From the NCBI GenBank assembly GCA_030453005.1, contig JAKDLE010000099.1, positions 1-8,044 of the forward strand: a stretch of 8,044 nucleotides of DNA, given 5' to 3'. Under the pieces are notes generated by a model, which searched no databases, was not told where the DNA came from, and saw only the letters and a program-made list of their open reading frames with translations. Positions 1-6,168 of this stretch are shown here, one piece after another. Position 1 is the stretch's first letter; the number at the start of each line of letters is the position of its first letter. This DNA comes from Pseudonocardia sp. (GTDB lineage Bacteria; Actinomycetota; Actinomycetes; Mycobacteriales; Pseudonocardiaceae). The position numbers and the translations under genes are program-made.

Positions 1-764
1 TGCCCGAGCGTCCACACGTTGTTCGTCAGCCAGTACAGCAGGATCGCGACGGGGAACGGGAGGAACAGCCCGCCGAGCACCGCGCCGAGCGGGAAGATCC
101 AGGGTGTCCACCGCAGCACCGTCGCGGCCGGACCGGTGAGGCTCTGCTGCGCCAGCGAATGCCGCGCCGAGAAGTGCGTGGCCACGGCCGCGACGAGCAT
201 GAGCGGCACCGTGACGGCCGCGACCTCCCAGCGGTCGATGTGCGCGCCGAAGGAGTCGAGCAGGTCCTGCGGCATGCTCAGGTAGGACGACAGCGGAGCC
301 CCGAACAGCCGCGCCGCCAGGAACGAGCGCACCTCCTCGGCCGGGAGGGCGTAGTTGGCGACCGCCGCGTTCTGCTCGACGCTCAGACCCGGCCGGTGAA
401 ACCCGTGCAGCACGTGCAGCAGCCCGAGGAAGACCGGCATCTGCGCCAACGCGGGCAGGCAGCCGCCCCACGCGCTGACGCCGTGCTCCGCCTGCAGCGA
501 GCGGGTCTGCGCGGCCAGCCGGGCGGGGTCGTCGCGGTGGCGTTCGCGCAGCTCCGCGAGCTGCGGGGCGAGGGCGCGCAGCCGGCGGCCGGACCGCACC
601 GAGGAGACGAACGGTCTGATCAGCAGCGCGCGCAGGGTGATCACCAGGAACACGACCGACAGCGCCCACGCGGCGCCGGAGGCCGGTCCGAGCAGGAGAC
701 CGAAGACCTGGTGCCACCCCCACAGGACGGCGGAGACGACATAATAGATCGGGTCGAGCAGCAT
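1..764 (-). CDS. yidC: YidC/Oxa1-family membrane protein insertase, C-terminus beyond window edge
   Basis: Inserts and folds integral proteins in the cytoplasmic membrane. The visible 254 residues start with ATG (MLLDPIYY) 7 nt after a GGAG Shine-Dalgarno, and the frame runs off the left edge. A first hydrophobic segment (about residues 31–44) leads to TLRALLIRPF, where R45 matches the conserved arginine of the YidC hydrophilic groove. A charged cytoplasmic hairpin (about 57–95) follows, then the hallmark GGCLPALAQMPVFLGLLHVL (100–119), a helix at about 180–196, and a final pair ending in FPVAILLYWLTNNVWTLG. There is no large periplasmic domain, so this is the Gram-positive/actinobacterial short form. 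It sits behind a DUF6412-type gene and not in the rpmH–rnpA–yidC cluster, suggesting a second YidC paralogue. Family call is firm; the paralogue status is inferred. Confidence 0.93.
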   Translation of the reverse strand, partial: MLLDPIYYVVSAVLWGWHQVFGLLLGPASGAAWALSVVFLVITLRALLIRPFVSSVRSGRRLRALAPQLAELRERHRDDPARLAAQTRSLQAEHGVSAWGGCLPALAQMPVFLGLLHVLHGFHRPGLSVEQNAAVANYALPAEEVRSFLAARLFGAPLSSYLSMPQDLLDSFGAHIDRWEVAAVTVPLMLVAAVATHFSARHSLAQQSLTGPAATVLRWTPWIFPLGAVLGGLFLPFPVAILLYWLTNNVWTLG

Positions 765-771
765 GACGGCA

Positions 772-775
772 CTCC
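772..775 (-). promoter_or_regulatory. Shine-Dalgarno of yidC
   Basis: GGAG on the minus strand, 7 nt before the ATG at 764. It supports that start and contrasts with the SD-less starts of most other genes here. Confidence 0.6.
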
Positions 776-825
776 AGGGCGGCCGGGATCGGGACGCGAG
801 ATCCGGCGGAGCGCGAAAAGGGGAG

Positions 826-1137
826 CTACACCGCCGGGAGCAGGCCCGACGGTGCGCGGGAGCGGGTGTGGCCGGGGGCGTCCGGGTCACGCTGGCGGGG
901 CACGGCTCGGCGCGCGAGAGCGCGCCGGTGTCCGCGGGCGGCGACGGCGGGACCGGTACCGGCGGTCGGCGACGCCCGTCCGACGGGCCGGGTGAACCCC
1001 CAGGCGAACAGCAGCGCCCCGACCGCGCCGAGGACCAGCGACGACGGCTCGACGAACGTGCCGTCGGTCAGCGACGTGCCGAGCAGCACGGACAGCAGGA
1101 GCAGTACGCCGCTCGCCTGTGCCCACGCCGTCCGCAT
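826..1137 (-). CDS. Small two-helix membrane protein, DUF6412-like
   Basis: A 103-residue protein (MRTAWAQASG...) with two hydrophobic segments, about residues 9–21 (VLLLLSVLLG) and 33–49 (LVLGAVGALLFAWGF), and an Arg-rich cytoplasmic-type tail (about 66–94) containing RQRDPDAPG. That tail motif and the position directly before a YidC gene match what I recall of the DUF6412 family in Streptomyces and Pseudonocardia. Function is unknown; the neighbour suggests a link with membrane insertion. The stop lies 61 bp before the yidC start, so co-transcription is plausible. ATG was chosen because a TACCCT hexamer lies 7 nt before it and no ribosome binding site is present, consistent with a leaderless mRNA. 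The existence of the gene is well supported; the family name is from memory. Confidence 0.72.
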   Translation of the reverse strand: MRTAWAQASGVLLLLSVLLGTSLTDGTFVEPSSLVLGAVGALLFAWGFTRPVGRASPTAGTGPAVAARGHRRALARRAVPRQRDPDAPGHTRSRAPSGLLPAV

Positions 1138-1144
1138 GGGGGCG

Positions 1145-1150
1145 AGGGTA
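1145..1150 (-). promoter_or_regulatory. Putative -10 of the DUF6412-like gene (leaderless)
   Basis: TACCCT on the minus strand, 7 nt before the ATG at 1137. Transcription would start at or within a base or two of the start codon. No convincing -35 is seen. Confidence 0.45.
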
Positions 1151-1184
1151 CGCGCGAAGCGGGGCGGCGTCCCGGTCCCGGCAG

Positions 1185-1190
1185 TAGGTT
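1185..1190 (+). promoter_or_regulatory. Putative -10 of nei2 (leaderless)
   Basis: TAGGTT followed by 7 nt and then the ATG at 1198, with no Shine-Dalgarno. Faces the TACCCT of the divergent neighbour across the 60-bp intergenic gap. Confidence 0.4.
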
Positions 1191-1197
1191 CGACGGC

Positions 1198-2019
1198 ATG
1201 CCCGAGGGTGACACCGTCTACCTCGCCGGGAGGCGGATGCGTGCCGCGCTCAGCGGCGGCGTGCTGGTGCGCGGCGAGCTGCGGCATCCGCGACTGGTGG
1301 AACACGACCTCACCGGGCGCACCGTCACGGGCGTCGCGTCGGTGGGCAAGCACCTGTTCACCCGCTTCGACGACGGGCGCAGCCTGCACAGCCACCTGCG
1401 CATGGACGGCTCGTGGCACCTCTACCGCCCCGGCACGCCGTGGCGGCGGCCCGCGCACGAGGCCCGCGCGGTGCTGGCCACCGCCGAGCGCGTCGCCGTC
1501 GGGTTCGCGTTGCACGACCTGGGGCTGCTGCCCACCGCCGAGGAGTCCCGGCTGGTCGGGCACCTGGGTCCGGACCTGCTCGGCCCCGCCTGGGGAGAGG
1601 ACCACGCAGCCGAGGCGCTGCGCCGCCTCACCGCTCGCGGCGGCTCCGAGATCGGCCTCGTGCTGCTGGAGCAGCGGGTGATGGCGGGCGTGGGCAACCT
1701 CTACAAGACCGAGGTCTGCTTCCTGCGCGGCGTCTCGCCGTGGACGCTCACCCGTGACGTGCCCGACCCGGCCGCCGTCATCGCCCTGTCCCGCGACCTG
1801 CTGCTGCGCAACGCCGACCGCCCCGAGCAGTCCACCACCGGCGACCTCGGCCGCAATCAGCACTGGGTGTTCGAGCGCGGCGGGCAGCGCTGCCGCCGCT
1901 GCGGCACCCGCATCCGGGTGGGCGAGCAGGGCGACGGGGTCCACACCCGCGTCGCCTACTGGTGCCCGACCTGCCAGCCCGGCCCCGCGCCACCGCCGCG
2001 GCGCGCCCGCCGCCGCTGA
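1198..2019 (+). CDS. nei2: Fpg/Nei-family DNA glycosylase/AP lyase (endonuclease VIII, Nei2 type)
   Basis: Base-excision repair enzyme that removes oxidised bases and cuts the abasic site by beta/delta-elimination. The 273-residue protein starts MPEGDT: after Met removal P2 is the Schiff-base nucleophile and E3 the catalytic acid. K51 in VGKHLF is the conserved lysine; LHSHLRMDGSWHLY (63–76) and HDLGLLP (106–112) are typical of Nei. The H2TH DNA-binding region carries AGVGNLYK (163–170) with N167. The C-terminal zinc finger is CRRC (232–235) paired with CPTC (256–259), with R251 in its loop. MPEGDTV, the SHLxMDGSW stretch and LGPDLL resemble M. tuberculosis Nei2 (Rv3297) as I recall it, more than Fpg/MutM. 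A short basic tail ends the protein. It converges on pspA with a 14-bp gap. Confidence 0.93.
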   Translation: MPEGDTVYLAGRRMRAALSGGVLVRGELRHPRLVEHDLTGRTVTGVASVGKHLFTRFDDGRSLHSHLRMDGSWHLYRPGTPWRRPAHEARAVLATAERVAVGFALHDLGLLPTAEESRLVGHLGPDLLGPAWGEDHAAEALRRLTARGGSEIGLVLLEQRVMAGVGNLYKTEVCFLRGVSPWTLTRDVPDPAAVIALSRDLLLRNADRPEQSTTGDLGRNQHWVFERGGQRCRRCGTRIRVGEQGDGVHTRVAYWCPTCQPGPAPPPRRARRR

Positions 2020-2033
2020 CGAGGTGGTGTGGG

Positions 2034-2849
2034 TCAGGCCGGGTCGGTCTGCTGGCGCTTGTCGAGCTGCGGCGTGGACGCGGGCGCAGGCGCCGTGCCT
2101 CCGGCCGTGACCTCACCGGCGACCGGCGTGCCGTGCAGCGAGGCACGGATCTGCTCGAGCCGGCTCGCGCCCGCCATGTCGGTGGCCGACTGCTGCACCT
2201 CCAGCATCCGCCCCTGCACGGAGTTCTGAGCGAGCTCCCCGGCGCCGACGGCGTTCGCGTAGCGCCGTTCGATCTTGTCGCGGACCTCCTCCAGCGACGG
2301 GGTGTTGCCCGGCGCGGAGAGCTCGCTCATCTGCCGCAGCGACGCCGAGGCCTGCTCCTGCATCTTCGCCTGCTCGAGCTGGCTGAGCAGCTTGGTGCGC
2401 TCGGCGATCTTCTGCTGCAGCATCAGCGCGTTGCGCTCGACGGCCTGCTTGGCCTGCCCCGCGGCCTGGATGGCCTGGTCGTGCAGCGTCTTCATGTCCT
2501 CGACGGACTGCTCGGCCGTGACGAGCTGCCCGGCGAACGCCTGCGCCGACTGCTCGTACTGGCCCGCCTTGACCTCGTCCCCCGAGGCGCGCGCCTGGTC
2601 GGCGAGCACGAGCGCCTGCCGGGCCGAGGCCTGCAGCTTCTCGATGTCGCCGAGCTGGCGGTTGAGCTTCATCTCCAGCTGCCGCTGGTTGCCGATCACC
2701 GCGGCCGCCTGCTGGGAGAGGGCCTGGTGCTGACGCTGAGCGTCCTCGATGGCCTGCTGGATCTGCACCTTCGGGTCGGCGTACTCGTCGACCTTCGACG
2801 AGAACAGCGCCATCAGGTACTTCCACGATTTCACAAACGGATTGGCCAT
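2034..2849 (-). CDS. pspA: PspA/IM30 family phage-shock protein (35-kDa antigen homologue)
   Basis: Peripheral membrane protein of the ESCRT-III-like PspA/Vipp1 superfamily that binds and stabilises stressed cytoplasmic membrane. 271 residues, close to the 270 of M. tuberculosis Rv2744c, to which [19 protein letters not shown], the [11 protein letters not shown] region, [18 protein letters not shown] and [13 protein letters not shown] closely correspond from memory. Residues 1–20 form the membrane-binding amphipathic helix; about 26–175 is long charged coiled coil; APGNTPS (179–185) is the conserved hinge; a second helical part runs to about 238; the last 33 residues are a low-complexity Ala/Pro/Thr tail. 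ATG at 2849 was chosen because the family starts MANPF and an AAGGTGG Shine-Dalgarno precedes it; upstream in-frame codons do not fit the family. It lies 180 bp after clgR, its presumed activator. Confidence 0.95.
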   Translation of the reverse strand: MANPFVKSWKYLMALFSSKVDEYADPKVQIQQAIEDAQRQHQALSQQAAAVIGNQRQLEMKLNRQLGDIEKLQASARQALVLADQARASGDEVKAGQYEQSAQAFAGQLVTAEQSVEDMKTLHDQAIQAAGQAKQAVERNALMLQQKIAERTKLLSQLEQAKMQEQASASLRQMSELSAPGNTPSLEEVRDKIERRYANAVGAGELAQNSVQGRMLEVQQSATDMAGASRLEQIRASLHGTPVAGEVTAGGTAPAPASTPQLDKRQQTDPA

Positions 2850-2852
2850 CTG

Positions 2853-2859
2853 CCCACCT
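2853..2859 (-). promoter_or_regulatory. Shine-Dalgarno of pspA
   Basis: AGGTGGG on the minus strand with a 3-nt gap to the ATG at 2849 (5 nt when measured from AGG-TG). It selects the MANPF start over an upstream in-frame start at 2942. Confidence 0.5.
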
Positions 2860-2957
2860 TCGAGTGCCGTGTACGCGCTGTCCGATCCGGCCGCCGGTGC
2901 GCACTCGTCCCATCGTGGCACTGCACACCGCTCGGCTTCCACCGGTGACCGACGATA

Positions 2958-2973
2958 TCGGGGAAGATCCCGA
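2958..2973 (-). terminator. Hairpin in the clgR–pspA gap, inner copy
   Basis: TCGGG at 2958–2962 pairs with CCCGA at 2969–2973, giving a 5-bp stem with a 6-nt loop in the minus-strand transcript. No U-tract follows. It could be a processing or attenuation hairpin; it shares its TCGGGG arm with the hairpin at 2982–2996. Confidence 0.25.
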
Positions 2974-2981
2974 GCGCGCGG

Positions 2982-2996
2982 TCGGGGCGACCCCGA
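2982..2996 (-). terminator. GC hairpin downstream of clgR
   Basis: TCGGGG (2982–2987) pairs perfectly with CCCCGA (2991–2996) around a 3-nt loop, 33 bp after the clgR stop and before pspA. There is no U-run, so it would be an attenuator or a Rho-type/actinobacterial I-shaped terminator at most. Confidence 0.35.
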
Positions 2997-3029
2997 GTCC
3001 AGGCTAGGCCATGTGCGGACGGGCGGCTG

Positions 3030-3425
3030 TCAGGCCGCGACGCGGGCGACGGGCCGCGGCCGCGCCGCCGGCGTGCCGACCGGGGCCACGGGCGCGAGCG
3101 GCACCGCCGCGGACAGCGGTTCGGCGTCGCCCGCCAGGCGCAGGTCGGTGTGGCGCAGCCCGACCGGACGGCGCGAACGGCCCACGACCTCCAGCGTGGC
3201 CGCGGCCAACGCCTGCGCGGCGTCGGTGAGCAGCTCGGACAGCGCGATGTCGAGCGCCGCACAGATCGAGGCGAGGAGCTCGCTGGAGGCCTCCTTGCGA
3301 CCGCGTTCGACCTCCGACAGGTACCCCAGGCTCACCCGCGCCCGACGCGACACCTCGCGCAACGTGCGGCGGCGCGCCGTCCGTGCACGACGCAGGCTGC
3401 CACCGATCGCCTCCCGCATCAGCAC
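3030..3425 (-). CDS. clgR: XRE-family transcriptional activator ClgR
   Basis: DNA-binding activator of clp protease genes and, in mycobacteria, of the psp envelope-stress response. 131 residues. A Cro/CI-type helix-turn-helix occupies about 8–65; [25 protein letters not shown] (21–45) has the recognition helix and the family signature [13 protein letters not shown](x)SSELL. The remainder (about 75–131) is a poorly conserved Ala/Pro/Arg tail ending VARVAA; in Streptomyces ClgR two terminal alanines are a Clp degradation signal. The GTG start at 3425 was preferred because a GGGAGG Shine-Dalgarno lies 5 nt upstream; ATG at 3419 (residue 3) is the alternative. The order pgsA–clgR–pspA matches M. 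tuberculosis Rv2746c–Rv2744c as I recall it, which supports ClgR over a generic XRE regulator. Confidence 0.88.
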   Translation of the reverse strand: MLMREAIGGSLRRARTARRRTLREVSRRARVSLGYLSEVERGRKEASSELLASICAALDIALSELLTDAAQALAAATLEVVGRSRRPVGLRHTDLRLAGDAEPLSAAVPLAPVAPVGTPAARPRPVARVAA

Positions 3426-3430
3426 GGCAC

Positions 3431-3436
3431 CCTCCC
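3431..3436 (-). promoter_or_regulatory. Shine-Dalgarno of clgR
   Basis: GGGAGG on the minus strand, 5 nt before the GTG at 3425 and 11 nt before the ATG at 3419. The spacing favours the GTG. Confidence 0.6.
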
Positions 3437-3514
3437 GATCACCCGGCTACGAATGGGGTCCACCGTATCCGCATCCCGACACCCGTGTCCCGGCGAGACG
3501 CACCCCGAGCCGTC

Positions 3515-3525
3515 CGCCCACGGCG
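3515..3525 (-). promoter_or_regulatory. Possible ClgR operator
   Basis: Minus-strand CGCCGTGGGCG flanked by TGTT on its left fits the ClgR consensus I recall from Corynebacterium (WNNWCGCYNANRGCGWWS) at all core positions except the central A, which is T, and has one flank mismatch. It lies about 90 bp before the clgR start, where autoregulation is expected. In DNA this GC-rich a CGC-N5-GCG can occur by chance. Confidence 0.3.
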
Positions 3526-3535
3526 AACACGCCCG

Positions 3536-4129
3536 TCAGTTCGGGGAGATGGCCCGCAGGCGCACGGCGCGCAGCACGTAGTCGACGCCGGTCGCGATCG
3601 TCAGCACCAGCGCCGCGGCGAGCACGGCGACGCGCACCGCGTCGACGGCCCCGGCTGCGTCCATCAGGTCGGTGAGCGGCAGCAGGTAGAGCCCGATGGC
3701 GAGGGTCTGCAGGGCCGTCTTCACCTTGCCCCCGCGGCTGGCCGGGATCACCCCGTGCCGCAGCACCAGCAGCCGCAGCAGCGTGACGCCCAGCTCCCGT
3801 CCCATGATCACCACGGTGACCCACCACGGCACCAGCCCGAGCACCGAGAGCCCGATGAGCGCGGACCCGGTGAGCGCCTTGTCGGCGATCGGGTCGGCGA
3901 TGGTGCCGAACGTGGTGACCAGGCCGCGGCGGCGGGCGATGTCGCCGTCGAGGCTGTCGGTGAACGACGCCAGGGCGAACACGCCGAACGCGGTGAGCCG
4001 CCACCCGGTGCTCGTGCCGTCCTCGACCAGCAGCGCGGCCACGAACACCGGCACCAGCAGCAGCCGGATGCCGGTGAGCACGTTGGCGATGTTGAGCACC
4101 GGCGGCTGGCCCACCGGCTGCGAGGTCAC
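3536..4129 (-). CDS. pgsA: CDP-diacylglycerol–glycerol-3-phosphate 3-phosphatidyltransferase
   Basis: Makes phosphatidylglycerol phosphate from CDP-diacylglycerol and glycerol-3-phosphate, the first committed step to phosphatidylglycerol and cardiolipin, in the cytoplasmic membrane. From the GTG at 4129 the product has 197 residues (VTSQPVGQPPVLNIANVLTGIR...). The CDP-alcohol phosphatidyltransferase signature D-x2-DG-x2-AR-x8-G-x3-D-x3-D is complete at residues 58–83 (D58, D61, G62, A65, R66, G75, D79, D83). Several hydrophobic helices follow, with GRELGVTLLR and SRGGKVKTALQTLAIGLYLLPL typical of PgsA. An in-frame GTG at 4192 would add 21 residues and overlap rimO; it is less likely, because the conserved NIANxLTxxR start lies just after 4129. 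Neither start has a clear Shine-Dalgarno. It follows rimO by 34 bp, so it is probably co-transcribed. Confidence 0.92.
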   Translation of the reverse strand: MTSQPVGQPPVLNIANVLTGIRLLLVPVFVAALLVEDGTSTGWRLTAFGVFALASFTDSLDGDIARRRGLVTTFGTIADPIADKALTGSALIGLSVLGLVPWWVTVVIMGRELGVTLLRLLVLRHGVIPASRGGKVKTALQTLAIGLYLLPLTDLMDAAGAVDAVRVAVLAAALVLTIATGVDYVLRAVRLRAISPN

Positions 4130-4163
4130 CGCACTGCCCGAGGGTGCCGTGTACCCCGTTCGG

Positions 4164-5618
4164 TCATGCGCCGGTCCCCGCCCGCGCAGCACCCTGGCGT
4201 CGGCGCGGGATCTGTTCCCGAGCCGAGACGACGAGGTCGGCGCCCTCGGTGCCGACGACGACCGCGTGCACCAGGTCGCCCACGGCGAGCCCGGAGCCGC
4301 GCTCGAACACGCACTCGCCGTCGACGTCGGGTGCCTGGTGCGCGGCCCGGCCGGTGCACTCGAAGTCGTCGTCCTCGGCGACCTCGACGAGCACCTCCAC
4401 CTCGGTGCCGACGCGGTCCTCGGCGCGCTGGTTCATCAGCTCGTCGGCCAGCGCGGAGATCCGCGCGACCCGCTCGGCGATCACGTCGGCGGGCACCTTG
4501 TCGGCGAGCCCGACGGCCTCGGTGCCGTCCTCGTCGGAGTAGCCGAAGATCCCGATCGCGTCGAGCCGGGCGCCGGTCAGGAACGCCTCCAGCTCGGCGA
4601 AGTCGTCGTCGGTCTCGCCGGGGAACCCCACGATGAAGTTGCTGCGCAGGCCCGCCTCGGGCGCGATCGCCCGGATGCGGGCGCAGAGGTCGAGGAAGGC
4701 GACGCGCGAGCCGAACCGGCGCATGCGCCGCAGCACAGGCGCACTCGCGTGCTGGAACGACAGGTCGAAGTAGGGGGCCACCCCCGGCGTCGACGCGATG
4801 ACCTCGATCAGGTCGGGTCGCATCTCGGCGGGCTGCAGGTAGCTGGCGCGCACGCGGTCGATGCCGGGCACCGCGGTGAGCCGGGGCAGCAGCCGCACCA
4901 GCGCGCGGGTGCCGCCGGGGAGGTCCTTGCCGTAGGACGTGGAGTTCTCGCTGACCAGGTAGAGCTCCCGCACGTCCTGCATGCCCAGCCAGGCGGCCTC
5001 GGCGACGACGTCGTCCGGCGGGCGGGAGACGAACGAACCGCGGAAGCTCGGGATGGCGCAGAACGTGCAGCGCCGGTCGCAGCCCGAGGCGAGCTTGATG
5101 TTCGCGACGGGCCCGTCGGACAGGCGCGTGCGCGACAGGCTCGGCACCCAGCCGTGGCCCGGGACGGCGACGTCGACGGCCGCCGCGGGGCGCTCGACCG
5201 GCGAGATCGGCAGCAGCATGCGGCGGTCGGTGGGCACGTGCGGTGCGGGCGCGTGGCCGCCGAGGACGTCGCCGAGGCGCTCGGCCAGCTCCGGGTAGGC
5301 GTCGAAGCCGAGCACGGCGTCGGCCTCGGGCAGGCTCGCGGCCAGCTCCGCGCCGTACCGCTCGGCCAGGCACCCGACGGCGACGACCTTCGCCCCGTTT
5401 GCGGCGTCCGACGCCGCGAGCAGCGTGTCGATCGAGTCCTTCTTGGCCTGCTCGACGAAACCGCAGGTGTTCACGAGGATGACGTCCGCGCCGCCCTCGA
5501 CGTCGGCGTCGACGAGCTCCCACCCGCTGTCGGTGAGGCGGCCGGCCAGCTCCTCGGAGTCGACCTCGTTGCGGGCACAGCCCAGGGTGAGCAGGGCCGC
5601 ACGACGTGGAGAGGACAC
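4164..5618 (-). CDS. rimO: Ribosomal protein uS12 methylthiotransferase RimO
   Basis: Radical SAM enzyme with two [4Fe-4S] clusters that methylthiolates a conserved aspartate of ribosomal protein uS12. 484 residues from GTG at 5618. The N-terminal UPF0004 domain has [14 protein letters not shown] with C14, then C52 (VNTCGF) and C83 (VGCLAE). The radical SAM motif [23 protein letters not shown] gives C180, C184 and C187. [15 protein letters not shown] (326–340) is typical, and a C-terminal TRAM domain spans about 400–468. LGCxxNxVDSE and FCAIPSFRG separate it from the tRNA enzyme MiaB. The usual length is about 440; here a Pro-rich linker (about 122–165) and a basic tail (469–484) add residues. 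The start lies 7 nt after TACCCT with no Shine-Dalgarno, suggesting a leaderless mRNA. It probably leads the rimO–pgsA transcript. Confidence 0.94.
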   Translation of the reverse strand: MSSPRRAALLTLGCARNEVDSEELAGRLTDSGWELVDADVEGGADVILVNTCGFVEQAKKDSIDTLLAASDAANGAKVVAVGCLAERYGAELAASLPEADAVLGFDAYPELAERLGDVLGGHAPAPHVPTDRRMLLPISPVERPAAAVDVAVPGHGWVPSLSRTRLSDGPVANIKLASGCDRRCTFCAIPSFRGSFVSRPPDDVVAEAAWLGMQDVRELYLVSENSTSYGKDLPGGTRALVRLLPRLTAVPGIDRVRASYLQPAEMRPDLIEVIASTPGVAPYFDLSFQHASAPVLRRMRRFGSRVAFLDLCARIRAIAPEAGLRSNFIVGFPGETDDDFAELEAFLTGARLDAIGIFGYSDEDGTEAVGLADKVPADVIAERVARISALADELMNQRAEDRVGTEVEVLVEVAEDDDFECTGRAAHQAPDVDGECVFERGSGLAVGDLVHAVVVGTEGADLVVSAREQIPRRRQGAARAGTGA

Positions 5619-5625
5619 ACCACAC

Positions 5626-5631
5626 AGGGTA
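5626..5631 (-). promoter_or_regulatory. Putative -10 of rimO (leaderless)
   Basis: TACCCT on the minus strand, 7 nt before the GTG at 5618. Mirrors the TACCCT of argA. Confidence 0.5.
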
Positions 5632-5647
5632 CGTCCGCCCGGTGATC

Positions 5648-5653
5648 TACCCT
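5648..5653 (+). promoter_or_regulatory. Putative -10 of argA (leaderless)
   Basis: TACCCT, 8 nt before the GTG at 5662, with no Shine-Dalgarno. It is the mirror image of the rimO hexamer 16 bp away. Confidence 0.5.
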
Positions 5654-5661
5654 GACCCGCC

Positions 5662-6159
5662 GTGGCGGAGACGGTCGTACGGCGGGCGCGCACCGCCGAC
5701 GTGACGACGATCAAGCAACTGGTGGATCACTACGCCGGGCGCGTCCTGCTGGCCAAGGAGATCATCACCCTCTACGAGTCGGTGCAGGAGTTCCTCGTCG
5801 CCGAGGTCGACGGCGAGGTCGTCGGATGCGGGGCGCTCCACGTGCTGTGGTCCGACCTCGGCGAGATCCGCACGGTCGCGGTGCATCCGCGGGTCCTGGG
5901 GCGGGGCGTCGGGCACGCACTGGTGGACGCCCTGATCGAGGGCGCCCGCGAGCTGGGCCTGCAACGGCTGTTCGTGCTCACGTTCGAGCGGCGGTTCTTC
6001 GGCAGGCACGGGTTCGCCGAGATCGACGGCACTCCGGTGGAGTCCGACGTGTTCGCGGCAATGCTGCGCTCCTACGACGCGGGCGTGGCCGAGTTCCTCG
6101 ATCTCGCGCACGTCAAGCCGAACACGTTGGGCAACGTCCGGATGCTGCTGCGGCTGTAG
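5662..6159 (+). CDS. argA: GNAT-type N-acetylglutamate synthase
   Basis: Transfers acetyl from acetyl-CoA to L-glutamate, the first step of arginine synthesis. 165 residues from GTG, a short single GNAT domain without the amino-acid-kinase domain of the E. coli enzyme, as in M. tuberculosis Rv2747. Matching stretches from memory are [22 protein letters not shown] (5–26), [21 protein letters not shown] (54–74) and [16 protein letters not shown] (143–158). The acetyl-CoA loop is the R-x2-G-x-G type at [12 protein letters not shown] (77–88, G80, G82, G84), followed by [16 protein letters not shown] (103–118). It is divergent from rimO; in mycobacteria the same gene also sits beside pgsA and clgR. 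There is no other arg gene in view. Identity is well supported. Confidence 0.93.
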   Translation: MAETVVRRARTADVTTIKQLVDHYAGRVLLAKEIITLYESVQEFLVAEVDGEVVGCGALHVLWSDLGEIRTVAVHPRVLGRGVGHALVDALIEGARELGLQRLFVLTFERRFFGRHGFAEIDGTPVESDVFAAMLRSYDAGVAEFLDLAHVKPNTLGNVRMLLRL

Positions 6160-6162
6160 CCT
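6157..6162 (+). promoter_or_regulatory. Putative -10 of the AraC-family gene
   Basis: TAGCCT starts on the TAG stop of argA and is followed by 6 nt and the ATG at 6169. No Shine-Dalgarno is visible, so the regulator may have its own leaderless transcript in addition to read-through from argA. Confidence 0.35.
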
Positions 6163-6168
6163 GGCGAC

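Noticed and set aside
826..1944. A 372-codon minus-strand frame across nei2
   Set aside because: Only its last 103 codons (from 1137) look like protein, with two hydrophobic helices. The rest mirrors nei2, whose active-site and zinc-finger residues are intact.
2020..2033. Shared terminator between nei2 and pspA
   Set aside because: The 14-bp gap has no inverted repeat; termination must occur inside the opposite gene.
4126..4167. ATG overlapping the rimO stop (ATGA) as a start for pgsA
   Set aside because: That frame ends after 13 codons and is not the pgsA frame; pgsA starts at the GTG at 4129 (or 4192).
3696..5645. A 649-codon open frame on the plus strand antisense to pgsA and rimO
   Set aside because: It is the GC-driven mirror of real minus-strand genes with complete catalytic motifs; its translation is Arg/Gly/Ala/His-rich with no recognisable domain.
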